A stretch of 21,483 bases of DNA from Euglena gracilis (GCA_900893395.1 CAAHFI010365529.1:1-21483), one strand, 5' to 3'. Shown: positions 7,628-16,890, counted from the first letter of the stretch. Program-made: numbers and translations. Notes: a model not told the origin generated them from the letters alone.

Positions 7628-8033
7628 ATGTTTTGCTCAGTCAATCTCATGTCAGATGGATCAAGGATGAAGAGACCGACCACCAATGGAGAAGACAAAA
7701 TTTTTCATAGGATAGGTGAGTGAGGCGAAATGTGCAAATGCAAGGACAGCTTGCAGGCAAGTTCAGGATTTTCTCAAGGAGTATTTTGTGTTTGTGAAGG
7801 ATCTGATAATATGTAACTTTTTTGCGGAAATGCAGGTGAAAAGTATCATCTTTGGCACAAAGCACGTGGTTTCTGCAAACACAAAGGTGTGAAAAGGGGT
7901 TTCTTCGCAAATGCACTCATGTGCACGGTACGTTCAGGGTTTTCTCTGCCCTTTGTTCGATTTTGGTTTGAATTTTTTCCAGGTCTGCATCCAATGTGCA
8001 AAAAGACCCAAATGTGACAAAATTGTTGAACAG
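7628..8033 (+). pseudogene. hAT transposase N-terminal exons 1-3
   Basis: Exon 1 ends at 7715 before GTGAGT. Exon 2 is 7836-7927, after TTGCGGAAATGCAG and before GTACGT. Exon 3 is 7983-8033, after a T-rich TTTTTTCCAG and before GTATGT. The reading frame is continuous across both introns (120 and 55 nt), which supports the model. Three in-frame ATGs are possible starts (7628, 7649, 7667); I list the first. The product is basic and has Cys/His groups (KYHLWHKARGFCKHKGVKRG, then MCT|VCIQCAKRPKCDKIVEQ). They sit where hAT proteins carry a BED-type zinc finger, but I cannot confirm that fold by eye. Continuation after exon 3 is not clear because the MITE lies 56 bp downstream. Confidence 0.55.
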
Positions 8034-8089
8034 GTATGTCCAGGCCATCAAGCAAGCCTTTAAGACAACAGAAAACGGTTGTTTGCTGT

Positions 8090-8501
8090 CCCCCCAAAAT
8101 GAGACCCGGTCTGATTTTTGGGTCCGCTGCAGAAAGCCTCCGGGGGGGGGGGTCTTATTTTTGGGGGTCTTATTTTTTGATTTTTTCTTGACCGACCCGG
8201 GAAAACACACCATTTTCAGGTTCCCAAGCGCAATTTTTCCCTTCGGCGCTTCGCGCCATTTGTAAATTGGTGTAAATTGATATTTACCATGTTTTTTGAC
8301 CTTCAAAATCCGAAATTTTTGAAATTTCATCATTTATGTGTATTAAATTGGGTTTTTTTGGTAATTTTCAGGGAAAACTTTCACCGTCCCCATGCTTGCA
8401 TCGTCATGGGGTCTTATTTATGGGGGGTCTTATTTTTGATTTTTGCTCCATCGGCCCAGGGGAGGTCTTATTTTTTGGGGGTTCTTATTTTGGGGGGGGG
8501 T
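8090..8501. mobile_element. MITE family A copy 2, inside the hAT element
   Basis: It is collinear with 4058-4509: CCCCCCAAAATGAGACCCGG, GGGTCTTATTTTTGGGGG, the GGCGCTTCGCGCC hairpin (8245-8257), TTTGAAATTTCATCATTT and the terminal CTTATTTTGGGGGGGGT. TA follows the right end. The left flank is TGT rather than TA, so that side has changed. The second hairpin present in copy 1 is eroded here (about 8388-8409). It splits the hAT transposase remnant between exon 3 and the DGW exon, so it is younger than the hAT insertion. Confidence 0.8.
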
Positions 8502-8666
8502 TACGTGATGTTTGATGGATGGCTGGACTCCATTGGCAATGAATGCTCAATCACAGTTGGGCGAGGAGAAAAACGGTACGTGGTGGAGTGCGTTTTCCTG
8601 GAGTGCAAAGGGGCCAGCCGTGGGGTTGAACACAAGAAACTCGTGAAAGTGGTCAATGACATTTAA
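8502..8666 (+). pseudogene. hAT transposase central piece (DGW region)
   Basis: The frame reads YVMFDGWLDSIGNE near its start, then a stretch ending HKKLVKVVNDI. In hAT transposases a [LM]xxDGW[TSL] motif followed by a beta-rich stretch and a helix ending near ll..vi..i is typical of the region around the first catalytic Asp, so the D of DGW is the likely catalytic residue. The frame closes on TAA where other hATs would continue toward the DNASN region, consistent with a deletion. The upstream part of the same open frame is MITE sequence and should be excluded. Confidence 0.6.
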
Positions 8667-8701
8667 TTCAATTTTGGCATCTGACATGGCTTTTTTTTTT
8701 G

Positions 8702-8839
8702 ACAACCTCTAAAATAACGGTTGCCAATACCATCTTCAATTACGTGGAGAGAGTGTTTTCGAAGGCTGGCGTCTTGGATTCCAAGAACCGTGTCACATCA
8801 AGGCTGTTATTGCGAAAGGCCAGCATCAATATGCCGTAA
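8702..8839 (+). pseudogene. hAT C-terminal dimerisation domain remnant
   Basis: The frame reads TIFNYVERVFSKAGVLDSKN, then RVTSRLLLRKASINMP and TAA. This matches the hAT C-terminal signature, in which S/xERVFSxAG...xKR/NRL...L..L..N ends the transposase. ERVFSKAG is the most conserved part of the family. A T-run precedes the piece and there is no start codon, so it is the last exon or a fragment. It is in a different frame from the DGW piece. This is the firmest family assignment in the window. Confidence 0.85.
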
Positions 8840-9152
8840 AACCCCCAAACAAGTGCGAAGTGCCCATAATTAGCGCAGAACCCCAATTAGTGCGCTCCCA
8901 CAAAGGGTCCGAAACTACCTCCCCAAAAAGTGCGCCCCCCCCCCAAAGGAGAAATCACTCAATTCGGAAAGTACACACAATTCTCAGAACTGTTCTCAGA
9001 CCAAAATTTTATTGTCCAAGCCCAAATATGACAGAATGATCATTTCACTCATTCCTGAAGCCCACTTGACTCATTCCTGAAGCCCAGGTGAGCGCCTCGG
9101 CCTAATATGATTGTACTTCAAAAAAAATCTTACGTCCATTCAGGCAGAAGTT

Positions 9153-9206
9153 GACCGGAATAAACCGAAATAAATTCCGAATAACCCGGAATGAACCGGA
9201 ATAAAA
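9153..9206 (+). repeat. hAT subterminal repeats, right
   Basis: GACCGGAATAAACCGAAATA, then ATTCCGAATAACCCGGAATG and AACCGGAATAAAA. These are four or five ACCGGAATAA-like units just inside the right TIR, related to those at 7519-7558. Confidence 0.7.
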
Positions 9207-9239
9207 TTTTCGGCTGACCGGAATATCTCCCTGCCCCAG

Positions 9240-9780
9240 GGTTGTATGGGAAGCTCCGCAGAATGAGGTAGGGTCCCCCCCCCCAGTTTCGGAAGGGGGG
9301 TCCCCGCCACCCCCTCCCCCTCGTCTGCTGGGGCAAAAAAAAAATTTTCCGGCGCTTTGCGCCGGGAGTGTTTTTTTTAGCACTTTTTTTTGAGGCTCAA
9401 CATGAAATTTTGGCAAAATGGCCAAAAATGACCATAAATCGGGACAATTGGGGGGGGGGGAGTTGTCAGGAAATCAAAATACTGTTAGGTAGGGCTTTTT
9501 GAGGGCTTCAATTTTGGTTTGGACATTTCTTTTTGATTCCCCACCATTTTTGAGAAATTTCAGAAAATTGATCTTTTGACCCCCCAAAAAAGCGGTCGAA
9601 ATTTTCGGCGACCAAAAACTGGAGGTAGGGGGGTGGTCTGTCAGTCTGTTTTGACATACAGCCAGGGGGAGCGGGGGTGTTTCTGGCCCCGCCCCCCTGG
9701 TCGAGGTGGGCCAGGGGTTGGGTAGAAGATCCCCTTCCCCTCAGCAACAAGGTCGGCAAAAACTCACCAAAAATGCAATT
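9240..9780. other. Unassigned, G/C runs and a GGCGCTTTGCGCC hairpin
   Basis: A C-run and G-run pair (CCCCCCCCCAGTTTCGGAAG then GGGGGG, 9275-9300) is followed by the hairpin GGCGCTTTGCGCC (9351-9363) in an AAAATTTT context, like the interiors of families A, B and D. G-runs also occur at 9449-9460. No gene is seen. Confidence 0.5.
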
Positions 9781-10090
9781 GTGTTACAATTTTATATGTT
9801 TAATACTTATTGGTTTATTTTCATTTTCATTTTTATTTTTTGTTATTTTTGGGCAAAGATGGCTGCTGTGGTGGCATCCCTCAATATCCGTGGGGTTTGT
9901 TTCGCCCAGTGGAGGGGTGGTCCGGACCTCCTTCTCTTAAATCCTGGTCCGAGCCCAAAGGAAACTCTCCCTAAAATGGAGATTTTCGACCAGTGCATTC
10001 ACCAACACAGGGGAGGGCAGGGTTGATGGGAATCTCCGAGGGGGACCCCTGGCTGGGGGAGTTGTTGCGATGGGCGCGCGCCTCACCTCC
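9781..10090. other. Unassigned, T-rich then mixed
   Basis: A T-rich stretch (9786-9850) encodes a Phe/Ile-rich run in one frame. Downstream, GGTGGTCCGGACCTCC (9917-9932) resembles the palindromic core of family D. No supported gene. Confidence 0.4.
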
Positions 10091-10740
10091 CCCCCCCCCC
10101 GCTGTGAAACAGGAGCCTGCCACCGGGGCGTTGGGACTCGCTCCCCTCTGCCCGGTCGCCGTCTGGGCCGGCAACGTCTCCGTCCCCCCGCCCTCTACCC
10201 TGGGCCCTGACTCGCCTCCCCATGGCATGGTACCGACAATTGGTCAGTTCTGATTCGGGCCCGGCACGAAAGAAGGGAGGTTTCGCGGACATTTGCCGCA
10301 CCCCATTAATCACACCATGCCGAATAAACACACATAGCCGAGCAAACCCGTTCCGGTGGACTCACCCACTTACCCACCGCAGCAGTGTAACGCTCGAGAT
10401 CCGCGACCGCGCAATGCGCCGAGCGATTGTCTCACTGCTGCCAAAGTGTTGATTATCGTGGCTGCGCCGCCTGATGTGTGATGCACGGATCGATAGCCCT
10501 GAGAAGCAGAATCCCATGCAAGAACCCGGAAGTCATACTTTGGCCGTGTACGCCCCGCAGTGACGAAATCGTCTGTGCACCAGCACGGGTATTACGTTCT
10601 TGTCAGCTTTTAACCAGTACTGAGGTTTTGTTGGGGAAAAAAATCGACATCGAGAACAATACGGTGCTTGTTTTGGCAGGCCGTGCGGTTCGGAATGGAG
10701 CAAATCTTAGGCGGTGGAGCTTGCATTTACGCCTATTTTG
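10091..10740. other. Unique CpG-rich stretch, no recognised gene
   Basis: Unlike most of the window, this part is not repeated here and lacks long homopolymers after 10100. It is CpG-rich (for example CTCGAGATCCGCGACCGCGC near 10393). Open frames of 76 and 99 codons on the plus strand (10222-10452 and 10478-10777) match nothing I know. It is the most host-like sequence in the window and might hold exons or a promoter, but I cannot show either. Confidence 0.35.
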
Positions 10741-11302
10741 GTCGGTGTGCGCATTTTCGGGCACCGACCCAAATTGAATTTGGCGGTGGCGTTGCAGGAG
10801 GTGACAGCGAGAGGGAGCCGGATTGGACCTCCTTCGAGTGCACAACTTCAGCTTTCACACGCTCTCCTCCACCATGAGGTTCTTGAGAGGACGATTCTTG
10901 TCCAGTGACTGGCGCATGTGGAGACCTTAGACCTCTGGGTGGCCCACCACTAGCACGTCGCAGCACACGTCCGACAGCGCCACTGGGGCAATGGGTGGAC
11001 CCTTGAAACCCCCCGCTTGCCCCCTAACTTCCGTTTTGCTGCAACGGTCATATCAGGTGATGACAGGTGACGGCGCTTCAGCAGCCACAAGGCCGTCATC
11101 AATCCCAGTGCAGCAATCGATGGAACACTCACGTGACACAAATTTATGAAATGAGGGTCTATGTGCGCATTTGCGCACACGAACTACATCTGTCATTTTG
11201 TGTAAGTGGTTGGTGTGAGCATTTTTTCCTATTGCTCCCATCGACCTGCAGCATGCCCACCCCTCCCAGTGCCGTCTAAGTTGTGGGGGAAATCATGACC
11301 AC
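10741..11302. other. Unassigned, with one GTGCGCATTTGCGCAC palindrome
   Basis: The palindrome GTGCGCATTTGCGCAC (11163-11178) is a lone example of the GCGCAAAT group. The rest shows only short, mutually inconsistent frames. Confidence 0.5.
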
Positions 11303-11584
11303 GTGGATGGTTATAGACACACATTCGGTCCGTCGATAACGGCAAATTTCTGGAAGGGTTTTATGCCACCATCATCTCATCGTCTAAGTAAATTGCACAT
11401 CACATTGTCTAAATGGTGGAGAGTCGGTGCCAATAAAACAGGTATGCAGCACCCAGCAAATTACAGGCAGCACATGGACGACCAAAGTGTAACAGCCAGG
11501 GTGTGCAACCTGCCGTTTTACAGACAAGAACGGGAATCTGTCGCTCCAGATGTAACAGACAACATGTCAAGACAATTAGTTTGA
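11303..11584 (+). other. Unrecognised 93-codon open frame
   Basis: An ATG-started frame of 93 codons of fairly even composition (it includes TANFWKGFMPPSSHRLSKLH and NLPFYRQERESVAPD). There is no recognised domain, signal peptide or membrane segment, and no clear Kozak or splice context. It ends 32 bp before the TIR of the next element. It may be chance. Confidence 0.2.
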
Positions 11585-11615
11585 AACCTTTATGTTTCCT
11601 GACGTGTATCACAAG

Positions 11616-11922
11616 CATACCATTGTTAAGGTGTGTCCGACCCCACCCCCAGGAGGGGTGCTGAATTGTTTTTGCAGAGCGACTGACTGGTTTTTGGTTC
11701 CAGACCCCCCAGATCGGCCAGGATTGGCCGAAAGTGGCTTCCCGGCACCGGAGCCGCCATAATTTTTTGGATTTTTGACCAAAATCCTTTGATTTTTGTT
11801 CATTTTTTGGACGAGTGGCCAAAGTGACCACCCCCATGGGGTAGGAAGTGGGTGACTGGTTTTTGAAACGCGATTGACTGGTATTTTGAAACTGCCCCTC
11901 CCCCCAGGTCAACAATGGTATG
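11616..11922. mobile_element. 307-bp segment with 12-bp TIRs, family L
   Basis: CATACCATTGTT (11616-11627) and its exact complement AACAATGGTATG (11911-11922) bound the segment. The interior repeats a GACTGACTGGTTTTT motif (about 11681-11695, 11852-11866 and 11874-11884). The right part, GACTGGTATTTTGAAACTGC then CCCAGGTCAACAATGGTATG, recurs in diverged form at 20926-20986. No target duplication is clear, so the superfamily is open. Confidence 0.55.
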
Positions 11923-12542
11923 ATCGCGAGGTGTGCATCAAACATATTTCATTTTTACCAGCTGAGGCCCTGAGGACGCTTATGTTTGGGATTTCAAGAA
12001 TGATGCCGATTTTTTTGCACATCGATAGAAAAATACTTAAAGTGTCCTTCAAACATACAACCCTATACATGAAGGAAAAATAAAAATGAAAAAATAACAC
12101 AGTCAGTTGCAAGGAAAAATGTGGTGCGCAGCTTACCCGAATGATGCATAGGACGCAAAATAAAGCTCTTGGAGTACTTTGCTTCCCCCTACCCCGTGCA
12201 AGCCGAGGTATGGAAGTACAAATTGGGTTCGCCCTCCCATATTGGAATGCTCTGGGATGCTTTCCGTCATATAGGGTGCAAAACATCGAGCTCTCTCAAA
12301 ACATCTCGAAAATGGTGAGGACTACAAGGAGATGACCATACGCTTGTCCCTTGCTTCCGCTTCATTTCCGGGACCTTCTGGACAAATTGATTTTGTATCC
12401 AAAAATGACCATAAGAATGTCTGGAAATGGGCAAGAATGGCTCAAGCCTGGGCTACACACAGGGTTTGACTTCATTTTAGGTTGTTGCATGTATCCTATG
12501 ATTTTTTTCCCTTTTGCCAAGATGTTTTGAAAATTTGGTACC

Positions 12543-12545
<3 letters not shown>
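11923..12545. other. Unassigned; weak LINE-like frame rejected
   Basis: A plus frame at 12141-12335 includes RMMHRTQNKALGVLCF, which recalls the QN-KAL-R motif near the C terminus of some LINE reverse transcriptases, but nothing around it supports that. Otherwise there is no gene or repeat. Confidence 0.35.

Positions 12546-12582
<37 letters not shown>
12546..12582 (+). repeat. (AC)n microsatellite
   Basis: About 18 uninterrupted AC units. The Cys/Val-rich frame on the minus strand is a product of the repeat. Confidence 0.98.
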
Positions 12583-12583
<1 letters not shown>

Positions 12584-13434
12584 CACACGTGGCTCAAATA
12601 CACCCCAAAATGGCCGTTTTGAGCGAGTAAATCAGCCACAGCATGGGTCTGGTGGTCCAAACGGCGAGTGAGGAGCGATAGTGGGGTCCCTGGAGCTCAT
12701 TTGGTGTGGCCCACACTTTCAAAGTTTTCTGAAGATATTTCGATAAACGGGTTTTTTTTTCACAGGTGAGGGCAGTAGGTTGGGTGAGTTGGGCCAAGGC
12801 GAGCCAGCCGACCAACGTTAGCCACGTCCACCCGCAGAACCCTTCCCGTCCCGTCCCCCCCATTCGGTCCGCATTTTGCCCCTGTCGTGCTCCACGCCCG
12901 ATTGACCCAGCGTTGGGCCTGCTTTCCCCAGCAGCAACCCAGCCTTGTTTTGAGCAACCCAGCCCCAACAGGAGGCAACTTTGGCCTGCGGTTGCGCCAG
13001 GGGAGTCCAAGGCCCGAGGATGGACCACCCATGGAGGGGCATACCTACCCCTATCTGTCATGCCCGGGAAACTGTCAGGGCCCCCGTCACCGGCCAACCT
13101 GTCAGCAAAGGAAGTTGTCAGGGTCCCTGGTACCGGCCGTTCTGTCAGGCGACAGATTCCCGGGGTGCCGAATTTTGCGCTGCTGAGAGCTTCCGAAGAA
13201 AAAAAACCATTCAAGTATTGCAAGTCAACCTTCATCAACTCAACAAAAAAGATTCTGTGTATTTATCACTCACAGGGCTTCTGGGATTCCATGCTTGAAG
13301 CATGGGCTTTCTCAAGGACTGGGTCCAGCCAGGCTTGGGGGGAAAAAGAGCAAGTTTGACGTCCAGTGGGGTGTCAGAGGAGGGGATTTCCAGGCTGTGG
13401 GGTTGGAACCAGGTTGTTTTGCTTAATGCCCCGG
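12583..13434. other. Unassigned, several overlapping chance frames
   Basis: Frames of 197 and 214 codons overlap on opposite strands (12766-13359 plus, 12594-13238 minus), with high Pro, Arg and Gly and no recognised motif. A T-run followed by CACAG|GTGAGG at 12755-12771 resembles adjoining splice sites but no exon follows convincingly. A short hairpin, CATGCTTGAAGCATG, lies near 13290-13304. Confidence 0.4.
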
Positions 13435-13505
13435 AGGGGGGGGTTAGCTCAGAGGCAGGAAAATTGGGGCTGGCTGGGCAAGGACTGTTGGCTGAGCCCC
13501 CGTCC
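13435..13505 (+). repeat. Family H repeat, G-run to C-run
   Basis: It starts with a G-run, then TTAGCTCAGAGGCAGGAAAA, GGGGCTGGCTGGGCAAGGAC and TGTTGGCTGAGCCCCC. CTCAG and CTGAG form a short inverted repeat just inside the G and C runs. The same order recurs at 19578-19655 and, inverted, at 6937-7014. Confidence 0.65.
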
Positions 13506-13949
13506 AGAGTCTCCAGCCGTAACCGGCCCAGCTGGAGGTCGAAATGGATGGATGCCAACAATTCGAAAGCAGCAAATGCAGATCAATTGTTTTGAACAAG
13601 TATTTAACCAGGACAGCGTATCTTTCGACCCACTTTGACCATTTTGGCACACGTATGTTAGTGTCCAAAAGGTGGCGGGACAATAATGAAATTTTTTTGG
13701 ACAGGGGCACTTTCTCCAGCAGCGGGCCCCCCACACATTACACAGGTTTTATTTTTATTTCCTGTTTGAAAGGATGTCATGGTTGGTTAACAAACCCTGC
13801 AAAAGTCTGCAAAATTCTGTAGGGTAAAACTTTGTAATTCGCATCCCTCAATGTCATTTCTATTCGCAATTCGACCCATCTTAAAAAATATACAACACAC
13901 TTTGAACTGGAAAGTTGCAGCTGTACCAAACTTCATTTCAGCGGAATCT
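13506..13949. other. Unassigned
   Basis: No gene or repeat that I can support. The open frames across this part are short, overlapping and unrecognised. Confidence 0.5.
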
Positions 13950-14030
13950 CAGGGAGGGAGAGCCCAGGAGAGACTGCGGGCTGAAAAAAAGTGTTGTCTG
14001 GCTGGACTGCTCCAGGGGCAAGGTTGCAAG
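13950..14030 (+). repeat. Family H-like repeat, diverged
   Basis: CTGAAAAAAAGTGTTGTCTG followed by GCTGGACTGCTCCAGGGG resembles the family H core. The flanking G and C runs are reduced. Confidence 0.4.
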
Positions 14031-15060
14031 TTAGGCTGGCAGGTTGGTTGGGTTGGTCGACATGGATGGACACTAACGACCTTCTTCAGAGTAGGGGCCA
14101 TTGAGAGATATTGAAGAAATCACATAAATCATTAAAGATCAAAAAGAAATGCGAAAATTGCGAAGCTACATTGTGTTTGCACTGGGATTCATTTTGCGTT
14201 GTTTTTGGGATGCACATCCAATAGCATGCGAAACCATGTTTTTTTTTTCGATTTGAAAATTTCAACCTGCACAGGGTCCAGAAAGCGAAAGTCCTAAATT
14301 ATCTTTCACAGCTTACTGGCATGTTGCTGGGAGAAACTGTTTCCAGGACTGGGGTTGGGTGGAAGGGGGATCGGTCTCCGCGCAATTTCCGGCACACTGC
14401 AAACCGTGCTGACCCAACCACCCCCTTTGCTGGAGCCAGTCCCAACAATTTGTGCCGTTCTATCGGATGGCCTTTGCCGCTGCTGTACAGTTGAACTTAT
14501 GCACTTGAGCGATGCACTGTTTTGCTGGCTGCTGGGTGCCTCGGCCCCGGCCGCTTATATCCGTCCTTCCAGCGGTTTCCTTGGATGACCGGAGCGTCTG
14601 ATCCACCCCGAAGCCGAAGGTTCGCACTGCCGACGACGCAACCCCACCACAGCAGCTATGCGCGCTCTCGCGACTTCTGCCTTATGTCTGGGTGAATTTT
14701 TGAAAGAAAGAGTTTTCACAAAGTTTCTGCTAAAACACAAATCACAATGTGGATTAAGTCATCAATTTCAATTTTAATGCAGATCAAATCGCCTTTCCAT
14801 ACCACGTAAGCACTCTGTGGAAGTGCAAATGTACACCTGTTGCTGAAATCAATTTCCAACATCAGACCCCTTGCATTGCTTTTGACCTCCGCTCCACTCA
14901 AACCGCTCTGAACAAGTTAAAGCACCTGAATTCTGGCAATTCCTCACGGGAGGGCGCCAAAAAGAAGTCGATTTTTTTTGCAACAAACAAATATTTTTCA
15001 AATAATGATAATTTTAACACATGAAAATTGGTAAAAAAAATAGAAAAATCAATAAATCTT
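14031..15060. other. Mostly unique sequence, no recognised gene
   Basis: This is about 1 kb with few repeats. The part from 14440 to 14700 is GC-rich and non-repetitive, with a 77-codon frame (14355-14588), a 61-codon minus frame and no known motif. From 14960 the sequence becomes A/T-rich. It could hold exons of a host gene, but I see no proof. Confidence 0.35.
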
Positions 15061-15460
15061 TTATTTTGGCATTTTGGGGGGTATATTTCTTGATTTTTGG
15101 GGTGGGGAGGGGGCTCTGCTGTTCTGTCCAGGCAAAGTGATAATCATGTTTTGAATCTGGGCTTTCTCACACTTTTTGTGTATTGTTGGACGAGCAAGGG
15201 GTTTCAGAAGGACCCACAGGGGGCTGTCCATCCGACCCAGACAAGAAAGAACAAGAATCCCTGGGGGGCAGTGCTCAAAACCCAACAAACAAAAACCACC
15301 CCAGCTGGGTAGAAAATTGTCTGCCAAACCATAGATTTGTGGTCAAAATTTTGAAAGCCACAGAAAAAGCCATTTTGACCATTTTGTCCAAAATTGTTGC
15401 TGTGTGCCGATATATTTTTTTTAACTCACCAGCTGGGCTGTTCTCGCAGACCCCCCTCCC
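15061..15460. other. Unassigned
   Basis: TTTTGGGGGG-type low complexity lies at 15061-15110, then ordinary sequence. A 161-codon plus frame (15183-15668) has no recognisable domain and crosses the next repeat. Confidence 0.4.
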
Positions 15461-15540
15461 CCAGGGGATTGGCAGTTCGGCTGGCTGGAAAAAAAGGTGC
15501 TGCCTGGTTGGACCCCCTCAGACGGGGGGGGGGCATCCCC
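15461..15540 (+). repeat. Family H repeat
   Basis: GGCTGGCTGGAAAAAAAGGT then GCTGCCTGGTTGGACCCCC, between a C-run and a G-run of ten, matches the family H core. Confidence 0.55.
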
Positions 15541-15982
15541 TCTGGCGTCAGAAATCACCTGACCGTGAGTTTCTTCTCGTCGTGACAAAATTTATGGGAG
15601 TTTCAAAAATGCGGACGACGTTTTTGAGGCAAATATTCGGCCCGTGCATTCGTGTGTTGATTGCATAGAAAACATTGGGTGAGCAGTGCTACCCAGTGAC
15701 CAGTGTCAAGTTTTAAGGGCGGAAACATTGCTTGAAATGGAACGCTCTATGGAATCCTGCTGGGAAGTGTTCAGAGCCACGCTCGCCAATAACACGCAAA
15801 CTGCTTGAAACTGCGTCATTTTGCAAATGTTATGTGTCCGAAGGCTGTTTCTGGACCACGGATCTGTCGTACGCCTCCTATGGACCTTGACAGTTTTTTT
15901 TTTGTTTCTCATCATGTCTCTGATTTGCTGTAACCAAACAAGCCTGTGTTTCGAGAAACCCAGGTATGAGTGAGTGTTGGTT
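15541..15982. other. Unassigned
   Basis: The sequence is non-repetitive with short frames only. GACAGTTTTTTTTTTGTTTC (about 15889-15908) carries a T-run. No gene recognised. Confidence 0.45.
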
Positions 15983-16215
15983 AGTCAGGGGGGATCTCCC
16001 GCCCACCCAGGGGGTATCCCCCCTATCCCCAGGAAGGGGGCGAGGGGGTCTGGGGGACCCACTTTTGGGGGTCAATTCACGGGTTTCAAAAAAAATTGGC
16101 AATTCTCGCCAAATAGAGTGAAATCCCCCCTCTGGCCCTCCTCTGGGGGGTTCTCCCTCAGCCTGACCCCCTCCATCTCCAGGGGGGGGGGTGGCGGGCG
16201 GCTGACCCACCCTCC
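15983..16215. repeat. Family I G/C-run repeat, copy 1
   Basis: The order C/G runs, CCACTTTTGGGGGTCAATTC, Ala/Gly-poor AAAA spacer, and further C and G runs matches 20034-20252 (GCACTTTGGGGGTCAATTTC). The ends of this copy are less clear than those of the other. The Gly/Pro-rich frames over it are not genes. Confidence 0.55.
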
Positions 16216-16394
16216 CTGCATAGGGTTCAACCTTTAAAACAGTTTTTTTGGGACCACCAGGCAGGGAGGAAGGGGGGTTAGTGAGAGGCTGGAGGGTCTG
16301 GGAACCTCCTGAAACCAAAATATTTCCCCCAGCGCTTTGCGCCAGAAGATTTGTGTTTCTAATCATTCCCCCTCCCTCAATGTTGAGAATATTA
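16216..16394. other. Unassigned, with AGCGCTTTGCGCC hairpin
   Basis: The hairpin at 16331-16343 is one of the recurrent GGCGC-TTT-GCGCC type. The rest is G-rich then C-rich filler up to the next TIR. Confidence 0.5.
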
Positions 16395-16797
16395 CCCCCC
16401 CCCCTATGTCCAACGACCCCCCTATGTCCAATGACCACCCCCCGGTCAGAGGACACCTTTTCGGAGGTTTGACCAAATTTTTGGTCTCGGCGTGAAGCGC
16501 CGGGACGGAAATTTTGCCAAAAATTGGCCAAAATTTTGGCCAAAATGCCATTTTTGACACTTTTTTGGACAAAAATTTGTCAAAATTGCCCAAAATTTTC
16601 GGCGCGAAGCGCCGGAAGGGAAAATTTGGGCATTTTTTGGGTGGGTAGGGACCCGGGTACCCACCAACTTTCTTTTGACCCCATGTCCAACGACCACCCC
16701 CCCGGTCAGAGGACACCTTTTTGGTCACTACCCTATGTCCAACGACCACCCCCCCGGTCAGAGGACAGAGGTTACCGGTCATTGGACATAGGGGGGG
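16395..16797. mobile_element. MITE family B copy 1, 403 bp, TA TSD
   Basis: The left end is a C-run then TATGTCCAACGACC. The right end is GGTCATTGGACATAGGGGGG, its complement with one mismatch. TA flanks both sides (16393-16394 and 16798-16799). The unit GTCCAACGACCACCCCCC then GGTCAGAGGACACC occurs about three times. Between units lie two complementary-strand hairpins (GGCGTGAAGCGCC at 16489-16501 and GGCGCGAAGCGCC at 16601-16613) in a CCAAAATTTTGGCC-type context. The TA duplication fits a Tc1/mariner-type mover. No protein is encoded. Confidence 0.78.
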
Positions 16798-16829
16798 TAC
16801 TGTCCGGCCGTCGGAAATAATCAAACTCG

Positions 16830-16890
16830 TTGGGGGGAGTCCGGGGCTGGAAAAAGGCTGCTGGCTGGTTGGCTGGTCCCCAGGGGTCAA
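16830..16890 (+). repeat. Family H repeat
   Basis: GGGGCTGGAAAAAGGCTGCT then GGCTGGTTGGCTGGTCCCC, next to a G-run. This is the clearest copy of the family H core. Confidence 0.6.

Larger units (their letters stand above)
7497..9239 (+). mobile_element. hAT DNA transposon, 1.74 kb, internally deleted
   Basis: The left end CAGGGGCAGGAAGATATTCC (7497-7516) pairs with the right end GGAATATCTCCCTGCCCCAG (9220-9239); 18 of 20 positions agree. Subterminal ACCGGAATAA repeats follow at both ends. Inside, in order on the plus strand, are spliced N-terminal exons (7628-8033), a DGW-type exon (8502-8666) and the hAT C-terminal dimerisation motif (8717-8839). hAT transposases are usually 500-700 aa, and only about 190 codons remain visible, so large internal parts are missing. 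A family A MITE (8090-8501) sits in the middle. The 8-bp flanks GGTTTGGG and GGTTGTAT share only the first four bases in order, so the target duplication is decayed or the true edge is shifted. Confidence 0.82.

Noticed and set aside
9860-10026. Possible LINE endonuclease start (MAAVVASLNIRGV followed by PDLLLL)
   Set aside because: The spacing between the two motifs is too short, the second motif arises from the palindromic GTCCGGACC sequence, and nothing endonuclease-like follows.
11328-11346. CCGTCGATAACGGC as a copy of the hairpin at 1056-1076
   Set aside because: Only about 14 bp are shared and the flanks differ; too little to define a repeat.
12141-12335. Possible LINE reverse transcriptase C-terminal frame (RMMHRTQNKALGVLCF)
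   Set aside because: Only a few residues fit the QN-KAL-R type motif; the sequence before and after does not match, and no RT or endonuclease domain lies upstream.
12594-13359. Overlapping 197- and 214-codon frames on opposite strands
   Set aside because: Both cover the same GC-rich bases, neither has a recognisable domain, and their Pro/Arg/Gly-rich composition is expected from the base composition.
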